DNA from: Heloderma charlesbogerti
Taxonomy: Eukaryota; Chordata; Lepidosauria; Squamata; Helodermatidae
Direction: 5' to 3'
NCBI GenBank assembly: GCA_026122225.1
Contig: JANEZZ010001869.1
Location: 62,001-126,000, forward strand
Length of the DNA: 64,000 bases
Positions within the stretch are counted from its first letter, which is position 1, and each line of letters begins with the position of its first letter. The notes beneath the pieces were generated by a model. That model saw only the letters and a list, made by a program, of their open reading frames with translations, did not search any database and had not been told where the DNA came from. The translations under genes were made by a program, and so were the position numbers. Below are positions 13,045-24,259 of the stretch, in pieces.

Positions 13045-13239
13045 GTAAATTGTCAGACATCAAGTCAACATGGTCTTCTGGCCCAATTTCTCACACACAA
13101 GCCTCTTTGTCCCATGAACTGTGGAAGGTACCCAGAAACACTACTGCTCCTACAAGACCACCTCCAGGCTTAACAAACACCAAGCCATCGTCTACCTGGG
13201 GTGCCAGCCCACTGGGTTGGACCAGCTCTTACTCCTCTG
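13045..13239 (+). CDS. TNRC6C: TNRC6C coding exon (tryptophan motifs upstream of RRM)
   Basis: This 195-bp exon has a TTGCAG acceptor and a GTACTC donor, and phase-1 introns on both sides. The peptide runs from [13 protein letters not shown] through [17 protein letters not shown] and [12 protein letters not shown] to SYSSG. It is Trp- and Pro-rich and lacks any folded-domain signature. This is the conserved TNRC6C region just before the RRM. Isolated tryptophans in such GW182 segments are known docking points for the CCR4-NOT complex; that these particular residues do so here is inference. A longer open frame through the splice sites exists but is not the real product. Confidence 0.95.
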
Positions 13240-13529
13240 GTACTCTTGACTCTCATGTTTTTTTTGTTTGTGTATTTATTTGTTTTGCAGTTCAACACTT
13301 TGCTGTTTGTATCTCTTCTTTTTGTGTTCAACCCTTTTTATATAGAAAATGTTCAGGGCTCAGAGGTTCAGCAGAATGCATCAATTTGCAGGATTACTCC
13401 TATGCTGGAGAATTCATTCAATCAGTCAGTCATGACAATTCACTTCAAAAAATAATTCCTTTTCTGAGTAAATTACTGTGTAGCAGGCGCATTTCTGTGT
13501 GCTATTTGGGGTTCTGTATTAGCTACTTC
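13240..13529. other. TNRC6C intron, proximal part
   Basis: T-rich intronic sequence with no feature until the BovB insertion. It includes the left copy of the 12-bp BovB target-site duplication at 13518-13529. Confidence 0.7.
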
Positions 13530-13717
13530 GCTGGGAAAGATTGAAGGCAAAAGGAGAAGGGGACGGCAGAGGATGAGATGGCTAGATAGCATCACCGATG
13601 CAATGAATATGAACTTGAACACACTCCGGGAGAGAGCGGAAGACAGGAAGGCCTGGCGTGCTATGGTCCATGGGTTCACGAAGAGTCGGACACGACTTAA
13701 CGACTGAACAACAACAA
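13530..13717 (+). mobile_element. 5'-truncated BovB LINE insertion with intact target-site duplication
   Basis: This 188-bp segment matches the extreme 3' end of the larger BovB copy at 16790-17570 (shared GGCAAAAGGAGAAGGGGACG, GGTCCATGGG, GAACAACAACAA end). It is bounded by a perfect 12-bp direct repeat ATTAGCTACTTC at 13518-13529 and 13718-13729. This is a clean case of target-primed insertion with heavy 5' truncation into the TNRC6C intron. It encodes only the last residues of the BovB polyprotein. Confidence 0.93.
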
Positions 13718-13748
13718 ATTAGCTACTTCAGGCTGCAATCCTATAGAG

Positions 13749-14507
13749 CACATGTGGGCAGCCCGCCACCCCCCCCCCCCCGCACCGATGTCTCTGTACG
13801 TCTGGAGCCTAAAACCAGAGCCTTTGACCGCTCTAGCCCATTTTACTGTTGAGGTTTCTCTCTCAAAAATAACATTGCAATACTTTACTGTTCATAACAT
13901 TCTTAAGAGGAAAGCCACTGAGTATGGAGGGCTACAGCACCTGCTGCTGCTCTAGCCCGCTGTACTCCATGATTTTGCTCTCAGTAATGTTATTGTTGAG
14001 AGAGAAACCACAGAATAGTCCTTGAGAGAGAAACCATGGAATATAGCAAGCTAGAGTGGCAAAAGATGCTCTATCTCTCTCTGGTTTCTCCCTCAGGGAT
14101 CTTATTCTTGAGAGAGAAACCATGGAGTAAGTTGGGCTAGAGCAGCCACCTGTTTTCTCTGAGTTGGGAGGGGAAAACCAGGGAAGGGAAGTCCCAGGAG
14201 GACGTGAGGCTAGGTTTAATCCTCAGCTCTCCCAAGATCCTGATGAAGATCCCCCTGTGGGGAGAGGTAAGGGGGAAGTCTGTGTGTGTGAAAGGGAGAC
14301 CGACAGACACAGTCAGGGAGGGGTGGAGTGTGTGTCTGTGTGAGGCTGTGAGTGCGGGAAGCTATGTGTGTGTTTGTGCGTAGGAGCGGCGGAACCCAGG
14401 CCCTACCCACAGCTGCCTTTATCCATGTCCGATGCTGGTATGTGGCCCCGGACCCACTATCTACCACCACATGCAGTTCTCAGGGGCAAAACGGTAGCCC
14501 ACCCCTG
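13749..14507. mobile_element. Non-autonomous hAT-like DNA transposon, copy 2
   Basis: It is bounded by a perfect 8-bp direct repeat CTATAGAG at 13741-13748 and 14508-14515. The right end is GGTAGCCCACCCCTG, whose complement CAGGGGTGGGCTACC matches the start of the element at 136. The left end CACATGTGGGCAGCC is a mutated version. The interior (759 bp) has C-rich, GT-rich and CA-rich simple sequence and repeats of GAGAGAGAAACCA. No transposase. Confidence 0.75.
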
Positions 14508-14515
14508 CTATAGAG

Positions 14516-16789
14516 ACTTACATGGGAGTAAGTCTCACTGAACTTAGTGGGACTTCCTTCTAAGTAGATATGCCTAGGAGTACAGTGTCAGAAAGGAAAA
14601 CAAGTGGGATCTTAACAACAACAAAGAAAGCTCTGTGGAGTACTCCTGTTTGGAGTTCCAGCCAATCAGCCATGTTGCCTTCCCTTTTACTCCATTCCAC
14701 TCTGCCACCTGATTTTCCTTTTTTCCCCCTTCCTGTCAACAGTCAGTCAGTATTCCATAGCCACTGAGAGTGCTTAGTCCTCATTGGACTGTTGGGGTGG
14801 GGTTCCTCCGCTTTATTTTTCCTAACTTGTTTTGTACTTCTGCAAACCTTGGGGTTCCCTCAAGCCTGCTGATAACTCCCTCTTGTGCATGGATGGTGCC
14901 ATTTTGGCTACGTAAAGACCAGCTTTCAGAGAATTGAATTCACTAGTAGTATATATGAAGATAGCCATTTGCCAGATCACTACAAGTAGCTGAAAGGGGT
15001 AATTGGTCCAACAAAATACTGGCCTTTCCCTCAGGTTTCTAGCCCTTTTCTTTGTAGAGAAAATCCTGTATATTCTAAGCAAAATTTTCCAAATACAGTT
15101 ACCCCTTAAAGTATAAGCAGCTACAAGGGGGTCCTCTTCAAATCTTAAGGTATACTGTCAGGAAGGGGTGTGCAATTAAAGACAGAGTATAGAGTTGTTT
15201 GTGCTGCAGGTGGGAATTAACTACCCTGAGCTTCTGGAATTCATGAAAAAATAGAAACAGGAGGATTTCGGATCATCATTTTTGTGTGAATGATCAGCAC
15301 CTATTTGGCTGCTGTTTTGCTACTAATTATTCTGCGCAATCCTAATGGGAACTGTATTGATCCCAGTGCCTATTACTTCAAGTACAGAATGGATTGGAAT
15401 GATCAGTCAGCTTACTGTAGAGCAGCATATTATTATTATGATTATTATACCATCAGTGTGCATGGTGCTTTACAGAAGACAAGAAGATTAGTCCTTGCCC
15501 TGAATTACAATCCTAAGATTTGAATCAATAGTGGAAGGAAGTGGAGGCAGGGATAATGCATCATATAGATGAAACCGATGGACTAGTCAGTGCCTCCTTT
15601 TCCTCTTAAGTACTACTATCACAATGGAAGTGGCTATCAGGACACAGCCTAAAGGTGTGCATTGAATCCCCAGAAGCTACACATCTTGAGTGCTGATCCC
15701 ACTTCCCATGTCTCTGTCTATAGGCTGACAAGGATAAAAATGGAGGGAGCATACACTGTCTTATCTGTACAAGCCAAGTTATATTTCTCATCACATCACC
15801 TCTTTGGGGAATTAATTTTTCATATACTTCCAGTTTGGTGCTAAACACCAAATTGGGAGCAAGAGAAGTTCCCAGGTAAAATGCACCTAAAGGAGCAGTT
15901 GCAGGATATGTACGAAGATCAGAAAGAAGTGAGCTCAGTGAGGAGTTAGGCTTAAAGACTGGAGAGGAGGAATAAAAATTGCACGGGAAGATTTTGGAGA
16001 TTCGAGCAGGCTGTGATTGAGATGAGCAGCCAGCCAGGAAACTGAGGGGAAGGGAGTGGTGGTGCTGAGTACATCTTGGAGCATAGCTTTAGCAGAGCAG
16101 GACTGGTAAATGTGGTTTTTTGTTGCTGTTTTACACTGTGCTAATAAAAATTATTCCACTGATCCCATACACTCCCAAAGATTTCTAAATAAGTTATGTA
16201 AATTAGTACTTAATGTCCCATCATGCAGGGAGAATGTATATCTGGGGAATGCTTTTGTCCTAACAGCTGTAAAAGCTAAAAGACCAGTTTCTCCCTGTCC
16301 TTAACTTTATTCCCAAGTACATGTAACATCCGGGCTTTATTATCTATTTTTTTGGCTGCTGTCATTTTGCATATGATAGACTATTCCGGATGGGCTTCTT
16401 CATTTAAATTCAGTGTCTCCTTGAAAAAATGAATGTCACAATATTTATTGTTTTACCAATATGTGTGGAGCTGAACTTCTCTGATCACCCATTTTTAAAA
16501 TATACAGTTATCTTTCGTTTTTTATGAGCTCCACCTGGTGGACAAGTAACAAGGATTCCAACTGCAGCTTGAGTATAGTAACCCACTTTACTTCAGAAAT
16601 CATGTGACTTTTTGTAAATGCTGCCATGTAAATGTCAAAGCAGTGCAGTTCATCCTTATAGAATCAAGCAAATGCTGAAAATGGAATTGTTCATTCGGCC
16701 TTCCGAATTTGTGGAGCAGTATAACACAAAAAGTGAGAGTATAATGCTGCCCGTGGGGTGGGATAAAGAGCTGGAAATCCACACTTGAT
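14516..16789. other. TNRC6C intron
   Basis: No exon. The block around 15420-15520, with TATTATTATGATTATTAT followed by CATGGTGCTTTACAG, resembles a diverged LINE 3' tail also seen near 49660-49750. The 14515-14580 stretch (AAGTCTCACTGAACTTAGTG) resembles short SINE/MITE sequence found elsewhere in the window. Confidence 0.55.
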
Positions 16790-17560
16790 TTGCCTACTCT
16801 AGACGATACCACCCTAATGGCAGAAAGCGAAGAGGATCTAAAGATCCTCTTGTTGAGGGTGAAAGAGGAGAGTGCAAAAGCTGGTTTGAAACTCAACATT
16901 AAAAAAACGAAGATCATGGCATCTGGCCCCATCACTTCCTGGCATATAGAAGGGGAAGAAATGGAAGTCGTGACAGATTTTACTTTCTTGGGCTCCAAGA
17001 TCACCGCAGACGGTGACTGTAGCCATGAAATTCAAAGACGCTTGCTCCTTGGGAGGAAAGCTATGGCAAACCTAGACAGCATAGTAAGAAGCAGAGACAT
17101 CACCTTGCCAACAAAGGTCCGTCTAATCAAAGCTATGGTTTTCCCAGTAGTAATGTATGGCTGTGAGAGCTGGACTATAAGGAAGGCTGAGCGCCGAAGA
17201 ATTGATGCTTTTGAACTGTGGTGCTGGAGAAGACTCTTACGAGTCCCCTGGACTGCAAGGAGGTCAAATCAGTCCATCCTAAAGGAAATCAACCCTGACT
17301 GCTCATTGGAAGGACAGATACTGAAGCTCAAATATTTTGGCCACCTAATGCGAAGAGAAAACTCTCTGGAAAAGACCCTGATGCTGGGAAAGACTGAGGG
17401 CAAAAGGAGAAGGGGACGGCAGAGGATGAGATGGCTAGATAGCATTACCGATGCAATGAATATGAACCTGAGCACACTCCGGGAGAGTGCGCAGGACAGG
17501 AAAGCCTGGCGTGCTATGGTCCATGGGGTCACGAAGAGTCGGACACGACTGAACGACTGA
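16790..17560 (+). pseudogene. BovB ORF2 remnant: reverse transcriptase C-terminal part and tail
   Basis: A 256-codon open frame matches the C-terminal end of BovB-type RTE polyproteins. It starts just at the RT active-site region: LDDTTLMAESEEDL aligns with the FADD box, but the preceding residue is altered at the truncation point. It continues through the thumb-like region (YGCESWTIRKAE, WRRLLRVPW) to the terminal GVTKSRTRLND. Everything upstream (endonuclease and most of RT) is missing, so it cannot be functional. The tail has no stop codon or frameshift, which suggests a fairly recent insertion. Confidence 0.88.
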
Positions 17561-17570
17561 ACAACAACAA
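16790..17570 (+). mobile_element. BovB (RTE-clade) LINE, 3' end
   Basis: The segment ends ACGACTGAACAACAACAA, the characteristic BovB 3' end, directly after the stop codon of a reverse-transcriptase-type polyprotein frame. The 5' break lies near the start of the recognisable frame at about 16790-16800. No target-site duplication could be matched. Orientation is the same as TNRC6C. It shares its last ~185 bp with the copy at 13530, with few differences. Confidence 0.9.
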
Positions 17571-17894
17571 TAGCATAAAAGCCACATGTGTGGCATGTCT
17601 GGATCACAGCTGAGAGACATGTATTTGATCCATTTGATTCACTCTGTGCCTTACATGGCATTCTGCTCTCTGAAACACATCCCCAGCAATTTACTTAAAG
17701 AGACTATTCCGCTAGGATAAGCAAGACTCCTCATGGCCTTAATTCAGCATATCTCAAAATTATGTGTTCTGGAAACAGCAAATGAGCAGTCCTTTTGGAT
17801 TTTCCTTATGAGTGTTCCAACTTTGAACTTAGTCTTCAAAACCATGATCTGGTCATTTTGTAAAACAAATTTGGGAGTGGGGGGTGGAGGAACC
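17571..17894. other. Intronic spacer between BovB and CR1
   Basis: About 320 bp without a recognisable feature. Confidence 0.5.
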
Positions 17895-17975
17895 CATAGA
17901 ATCATAGAAAAGTAGGGTTGGAAGGGGCCCACAAGGCAATCAAGTCCAACCCCCTGCTCAACGCAGGAATCCAAG

Positions 17976-20701
17976 TCAGAGCATCCCTGACAGATGGCTG
18001 TCCAGCCTCGTCTTGAATGCCTCCAGTGTGGGAGAGCCCACCACCTCCCTAGGTAATTGGTTCCATTGTTGTATTGCTCTAACAGTCAGGAAGTTTCTCC
18101 TGATGTTCAGCCGGAATCTGGCTTCCTGTAACTTGAACCCATTATTCCGTGTCCTGCATTCTGGGATGATGGAGAAGAGATCCTGGCCTTCCTCTCTGTG
18201 ACATCCTTTCAAGTACTTGAAGAGCGCTATCATATCTCCCCTCAGTCTTCTCTTCTCAAGGCTAAACATGCCCAATTCTTTCAGTCTCTCTTCATAGGGC
18301 TTTGTTTCCAGTCCTCTGATCATCTTTGTTGCCCTCCTCTGAACCCTCTCCAACTTGTCTGCATCCTTCTTAAAGTGTGGTGCCCAGAACTGGACACAGT
18401 AGAGGCCTAACCAGTGCTGAGTAGAGGGGAACTAGTACTTCCCGGGATTTGGAAGCTATGCTTCTATTAATGCAGCCCAAAATAGCATTTGCCTTTTTTG
18501 CAGCCACATCACATTGTTGGCTCATATTCAGCTTGTGATCGACAACAATTCCAAGATCTTTCTCGCTTGTAGTGTTGTTGAGCCACGTATCCCCCATCTT
18601 GTAACTGTGCATTTGGTTTCTTTTTCCTAGGTGCAGAACTTGGCATTTATCTCTATTAAATGTCATTCTGTTGTTTTCTGCCCAGCGCTCCAGTCTATCC
18701 AGATCACTTTGAATTTTGTTTCTGTCTTCCAAAGTATTAGCTATCCCGCCCAATTTTGTGTCATCTGCAAATGTGATCAGCATTCCCTGCACCTCCTCCT
18801 CCAAGTCATTCATAAAAATGTTGAAGAGCACTGGGCCCAGGACTGAGCCCTGCGGTACCCCACTCGTTACCTCTCCCCAGTTTGAGAAGGTCTCATTGAT
18901 AAGCACTCTTTGAGTCCGATTCTGTAGCCAACTGTGGATCCACCGGATCGTTGTTTCATCTAGCCCACTTTGAGCTAGTTTGCTCATCAGGATATCATGG
19001 GGCACTTTGTCAAAAGCTTTGCTGAAGTCGAGGTATATGATGTCTACAGCTTTCCCACAGTCCACAAGGGAGGTTACTCGATCAAAAAATGAGATCAGAT
19101 CTGTCTGGCAGGACTTGTTTTTGACAAATCCATGTTGGCTTCAAGTAATCATGGCATTGTTTTCAAGGTGCTTCCAGGTGGATTGCTTTCTAATCTGCTC
19201 CAGAATTTTCCCAGGGATTGATGTCAGACTGACTGGTCTGTAGTTCCCAGGTTCCTCCTTTTTACCCTTTTTGAAGATAGGGACAACATTAGCCCTCCTC
19301 CAGTCATCTGGCACTTCCCCCGTCCTCCATGATTTCTCAAAGAGAATAGACAGTGGTTCTGAGAGTTCTTCTGCCAGTTCCTTTATTACTCTAGGATGCA
19401 GTTCATCTGGCCCTGGAGATTTGAACTCATTCAAAGTAATGAGGTGTTCCTTGACCATATGCCTATCGATCTCAAGCTGCAATCCTGCCCCTTCAGCCTG
19501 TACTTCGCCTTTGCCAGGGGGGTCATAGACCCTCTTTTGGGAGAAGACTGAGCCAAAGTAGGAATTGAGCACCTCTGCCTTTTCTTTGTTATCTCTTATT
19601 ATTTTGCCATCCTCATGTAATAGCTGAACAACCATTTCTTTCCTCTGCCTTTTACTATGCACGTAGCTGAAGAAAGCCTTTTTGTTGTTTTTAGCATCCC
19701 TCGCTAACCTCAGCTCGTTCTCAGCTTTAGCCTTCCTGACGCCATCCCTGCAATTCTGTGCTACCTGCTTGTACTCTTCCTTTGTTACTTGGCCTTCCTT
19801 CCACTTCCTATATGTGTCCTTTTTTGTTTTCAGGTCATCCCTAAGCTTTTTGTGAAGCCACACTGGCTTCTTCTGTTGTCTTCCACCTTTTCTTCTTGTT
19901 GGAATTGTTTGTGATTGTGCCTTGAGAATTTCCTTTTTTAAAAGCTCCCACCCATCTTGGACTCCTTTTCTCGTTAGCGTCGCTTGCCATGGGACCTTAC
20001 TGATCATTGTTCTGAGTTTATTAAAATCAGCTTTCCTAAAATCCAGGGTACGCGTTTGACTACACTCGGCTTTTGCTTCCCTTAGAACCAAGAACTGAAG
20101 TGCAACATGGTCGCTTTCCCCCAGAGTTCCTGTAACTGCTACTTTATCCACTAAGTCATCTCTGTTGGTTAGGATCAAGTCAAGGATAGCCAATCCTCTA
20201 GTTCCTTCCTCTACTTTCTGTAGGAGGAAGTTATCCGCCACACAAGTCAGGAATTTCCTGGAGGGGCCATGTTTTGCAGAATTTGTCTCCCAACAAATAT
20301 CGGGGAAATTGAAGTCCCCCATTACTACGACATCATGCTTCCTTAAAACATTGGCTATTTGCTTTTCAAAAGTTTCATCCTCATCTTCTCCTTGGTTGGG
20401 TGGCCGGTAGTAGACTCCGACCACCAGGTTCCTTTTATTCTTTGCTCCATTTATTTTGATCCAGATGCTCTCGATGGCGCTACCAAGCTCATCCTCCTGT
20501 ATTTCTGTGCAGAGATATGTATTTTTTCACATACAGTGCAACCCCACCTCCCTTTCTGTTCCTCCTGTTCTTTTTGAACAAGTTATATCCTTCAATTGCT
20601 GTATTCCAGTCATGAAAGTCATCCCACCAAGTCTCAGTTATACCTATCAAGTCATTTCCCTCCTGTATTAAGAGTTCAAGTTTGTTCTGTTTGTTTCCCA
20701 T
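17976..20701 (-). pseudogene. CR1 ORF2: endonuclease plus reverse transcriptase (broken)
   Basis: The N-terminal part shows an APE-type endonuclease: LIGITETWW near 20620, VVMGDFNFPD near 20300 and ESDHVALQF near 20100. The reverse transcriptase follows: KSPGPDELHP and YRPVSLTSI near 19230-19440, then motif A DFSKAFDKVPH near 18990, motif B SGVPQGSVLGP near 18860 and the catalytic FADDTKL near 18760. The C-terminal tail ends in ..[13 protein letters not shown]. Three lesions break it: a frameshift near 20510, an in-frame TGA near 19141 and a small indel near 18385. Catalytic motifs are otherwise preserved. The true start probably lies some 60 bp upstream of 20701. Confidence 0.92.
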
Positions 20702-20874
20702 ACTCTGGGCATTAGTATATAGACATCGAAGACCATGTGCTTCATGGTCTGGCTTTCTTCCTACATATGTCTATAGACTATTATTGGGCGCTATCAGAGC
20801 TGTTCTCTCCATTGCACTGCATGCGCCTAGGTCCATTGTTACCCCAAACATTACATCTCCCTTCCCCGTAGGAT

Positions 20875-21889
20875 TCAGTTTAAAGCCCTCCTGATGAAGT
20901 TCTTCATGCTGTGGCCAAACACATTCTTCCCATCCTTTGTGAGGCACAACCCGTCCCTTGCCAACAGCCCATCTTCCAGGAAGTATAGCCCATGGTCCCA
21001 GAATCCAAATCTCTCTCGTCGGCACCACCTTCGTAGCCAATCATTCACCCGGAGTATTTTTCGTTCCCTTTCTATCCCTCTTCTAACTACTGGAAGGATG
21101 GATGAGAAAACTATCTGGGCCCCAAAGTTCTTGAGTTTCCTTCCCAAAACTTCAAAGTCTGACGTGATTTCTTCGTAGCTCTGCTTGGCGGTATCATTTG
21201 CTCCCACATGGATGAGAAGAAAGGGATACCTGTCAGTGGGCTTTATGAGTGCAGGCAACCTTTCAGTCACGTCTCTAATCCGTCCTCCCGGGAGACAACA
21301 TACCTGGCGAGTCCACGGGTCTTTGCGACATACTTGGGTCTCGATCCCACGCAGCAAGGAGTCTCCCACTACTACCACTCTTCTCTTCTTGTTGTAGGCC
21401 TGGGTTTCATCGCCTCTGTTTGACTGACCTTCAGCCTCTTGCTCACTCTCATGTAGGTTCCCCTGTGATTCTTCCTCTGCAGGCTGTCCTCCAGTCTCAT
21501 CCGCAAGTACCTGGAATTGGTTCCACAGCTCCACTGCTTCCACTGGTGCAGAGTGGCGTCTAGTTCTTCTTCTCCTAACTGTCACCCTTTTCCAAGGAGT
21601 ATCCTCTACTCCATTTTTCTTCACCTCAGCATTTCCCACTGCCTCATCTTGCTGTTGCTCTTCAAGCTTCTGGTCTGCCCTTTGCTGCTGTAGTTCCCCC
21701 ATTCTGTCCAAGAACTCTTCGTGTTCTCTTATTCCCCAGAGGTCGCCGCTCCAGTCCACTTACTTTTTCCTCCAGCAGCGCGATCAACTTGCACTTGTTG
21801 CAGGTGTAGGCCATGTTGTTCTCAGGCAAGAAAACAAACATTGCACACACCTTGCAGGTCACCACCACTGGAGAGTCTTGTCCTTCCAT
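20875..21889 (-). pseudogene. CR1 ORF1: zinc finger, coiled coil and SGNH-type esterase (frameshifted)
   Basis: The first 70 or so codons carry paired cysteines (CKVC then CNKC) as in CR1 ORF1 zinc-finger modules. A Glu/Gln-rich helical stretch follows, and the frame shifts near 21740. The second part (21759-20875) has an SGNH-hydrolase layout: VVVVGDSLLRG (catalytic Ser block), LPGGRIRDV (Gly block) and HVGANDTAKQ (Asn block). At the final DxxH block the sequence reads DGLCLTKDG, so the expected catalytic His is Cys. The esterase of CR1 ORF1 is known to act in transposon RNP function; this copy is probably inactive. Confidence 0.85.
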
Positions 21890-22201
21890 AGCCTCTTTTC
21901 CCTTTTTGTGTCTAGCTTTGTGATTGTTCTAGACTAGCCTGTGCCTGCTCCTCTCCTCAGTAGAGGTTAAAAGCAGAGTCCCACTTGTGTGGAAGTGTGT
22001 GTTACAAGACAAATAAATGGAAAAAGAGTTAGTTAAAAAATAAAATGAAAAAAATGAAAAAAAATGTTACGGGCCTCCCCCTTGACCTCCCCTGCTGAAC
22101 TTCCCTGGCCAACTCCTGTTTGCGCCCCCTGTCCGCTCACTCTGGTCGCTCGCTCTCGGGGAGCTTGCTTGGTTCTGTAGTCCTTGGACCAGCTGGAGCA
22201 G

Positions 22202-22243
22202 CTTGCTCTGCTCTGCTCTGCTCTGCTCTGCTCTGCTCTGCTC
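22202..22243. repeat. CTCTG/GCTCT pentamer tandem repeat in CR1 leader
   Basis: About eight tandem copies of the pentamer CTCTG sit in the 5' region of the antisense CR1. They could be part of the element's 5' UTR or a local expansion within it. Confidence 0.8.
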
Positions 22244-22250
22244 AGCTGGG

Positions 22251-22592
22251 AGGCGAGAAACAGACTGATTGTGAACAGTTTCAAAAATAGTAATAGAAAA
22301 GGCCACTGGTTGACTACCATTTCTGTCTACCGTGGACTAGAGTCCACTTCATCAGATCCATGAGAGTGTTTTGGGTATCTGTTTTCCAGTACACTTTCAG
22401 AGCAGCTACCAAGGAAGAAAGACTAGCACGAGTTTGTTAGATCAATTGATTGAGAAACAATTTCGACAAACATTCTTCTTAGAAATCCCTGTAACAGCTG
22501 TATTACTTATGTTTGTGTCTTGCTTGTTATACAGTCTTTGTTCAGTCGGTTGGGGTGAGCTCTCCCTAATCTTTCCCTTCTTTGTGGTATAG
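22251..22592. other. Intron sequence before TNRC6C exon
   Basis: About 340 bp. The part at 22320-22380 (GTGGACTAGAGTCCAC, an 8-bp inverted repeat) could be a repeat edge. Otherwise it looks like ordinary intron leading to the acceptor TTGTGGTATAG. Confidence 0.5.
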
Positions 22593-22663
22593 GCTCAGCC
22601 TGGAGTACTGACAGCTCAGGAAGAACAAGTAGCTGGCTGGTCCTCCGTAACCTCACACCCCAG
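22593..22663 (+). CDS. TNRC6C: TNRC6C coding exon (RRM, first part)
   Basis: A 71-bp exon with acceptor GGTATAG and a strong donor GTAAGC. It enters in phase 1 and leaves in phase 0. The peptide SAWSTDSSGRTSS then WLVLRNLTPQ begins the RRM; LVLRNL is the RNP2-like beta-1 strand. In GW182 proteins this RRM lacks the usual aromatic RNA contacts and is thought to be structural, which is family knowledge. The exon fits exactly between the exons at 13045 and 24260 in frame. Confidence 0.95.
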
Positions 22664-24259
22664 GTAAGCAAAGGGTATTGTTCAAATCGCGCAAAGAGCT
22701 GTGGTCCGCCTGGGTTATCAGGGAGAGAACACCTGGCTCCCTGCTTCTAGGACCGTCTGGTGTGTGTCTTCCTGCAGCTCTCAACACGTTTTATGACACT
22801 ACACTAGCACAGCCATTGGAGCATCCCATTGTAAGCACTTATTTGCTGGTGCAGCAAGCAGTCTAGCATCTAGAATTAGATTTAAGCCCTCATTCTTGGA
22901 GATGCTATATTCTTATTTAGTCCTGAGGTAATAGGAAATATCTCCTAATCTGTTTACTTTTTGGTTGAATCCTTTTAGCATAAATCACATGGCATAGGCA
23001 GCAATGAACACAAACTGTCTTGAACAATGACCTTTTTTATCTCAAAAGGGGTGAAGCCATCAGCCAACTAGTGTGTAAGAGAGTTCAGGGCTGGATACAC
23101 ATGCTCAGACACAGTGTCCAAACCACAAGACTGCCTTTTAGCGGTATGCATGTTACAGAAAGCCCCCGCCCCATGGCTTTGGGTAGTATACGGAAGCAGC
23201 AAGAGCAGGTGCACGACACACTCACACATTCACTTTTCAGTATTACGACATCTGAGGAGGAAAGTCACAGTTCTCTCTTGTAATGAAATGCCTGGCCTCC
23301 AAAAGTGGGCACACTTCACTCACCTGCCCATAGGGGAGATGCGTGAGTTTCCTCTTCAGGTGTTACACCTTGTATGATTGGTGGGGGCTGCCAGGAGAAA
23401 CTGCAGACAAGTGTGGCGAGATGAACATGTGAATCTACCCTAACTAATGAAAGGTTAGCTGCTTGAATATTACAGTATTACAATATGATGAGTGTTTAGT
23501 GGAGATATGTCTAGCAAAGCCATGTAACAAACAGAGATATAATTCACTCCAGAAAATCACCTAAAACAAATGACCTAACTCCAGAGATACGTAGTGTTTG
23601 CAACCAGGTCAAATACTTTACCTTAAGACAAGTCTGGTTTATTTAGAGAAGTCTTTAGTTATTTCTCTTCAGTTTAATGAGGTAATTAAATAATCCTACC
23701 TGTTCAAACTTTCAGACTTAATAAAATGCCCTCAAAATCCTTGGTATAGAGGCTTACAAAAACAACTTGATTGTAGCTGTGCATGGGAGCAAGCGGAGGG
23801 TTGTATCCAATGTTAGTCTAATTTAAGTCTCATTAATTTCAGTGGGTCTGCTGTAAGTAGGACTAATATTGGATACAACCTGGAGAGAGGAAGAAACAGG
23901 TGTGGGATTCCCCAGTACATGAAATCTCCAGAGAGAATGTGCGTGAGTCCAGTAGACTTTTGGTACAGTGTGGACACCACAACTATGCACTACAGCATGA
24001 TGTTCCTCATCATGCCTATAACATATGTCTGCTGACATAAAACATAATACACTCCCTCCATTCTGCTGGCCATACCAGCCATGACAGAGCATGCTGTTCC
24101 TGCATGAAGGTAAATCAAAATCCAATGAGCCTTTAAAGTATTTTCTGAGAATACTGTTTTGACTTCCTTGTTAAAAGGTTGCCACCATTAATGAAGACAA
24201 TAATGACAGGCACCAGGAAAAAAAGAATAAATCATGTTTTTTTCTCCTCTTCCAATTAG
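22664..24259. other. TNRC6C intron
   Basis: No exon seen. It contains a small near-perfect palindromic element at 23798-23880. Nothing else is recognised. Confidence 0.7.
23798..23880. repeat. 83-bp palindromic MITE (GGTTGTATCCAAT ends)
   Basis: It starts GGGTTGTATCCAATGTTAGT and ends with the inverted form CTAATATTGGATACAACC. The whole unit is essentially a hairpin. Related designs with different ends occur at 36310-36437 and 49402-49505. Confidence 0.75.

Larger units (their letters stand above)
17895..22250 (-). mobile_element. Near-full-length CR1 LINE, antisense to TNRC6C
   Basis: Read on the - strand, this is an approximately 4.36-kb CR1. It has a 5' leader with a GAGCA-type pentamer repeat near 22202-22243, ORF1 (21889 to 20875) with zinc-finger and esterase modules, and ORF2 (about 20701 to 17976) with endonuclease and reverse transcriptase. 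The 3' end carries the CR1-type ATTCTATGATTCTATG signature (seen on + at 17895-17909 as CATAGAATCATAGAA). Only a handful of frame lesions are present. The exact 5' end is uncertain, and CR1 often leaves no clear target-site duplication; I found none. Confidence 0.93.

Noticed and set aside
15290..15523. 77-codon Tyr-rich frame
   Set aside because: The Tyr run is a translated TAT/TTA simple repeat within a probable LINE tail.
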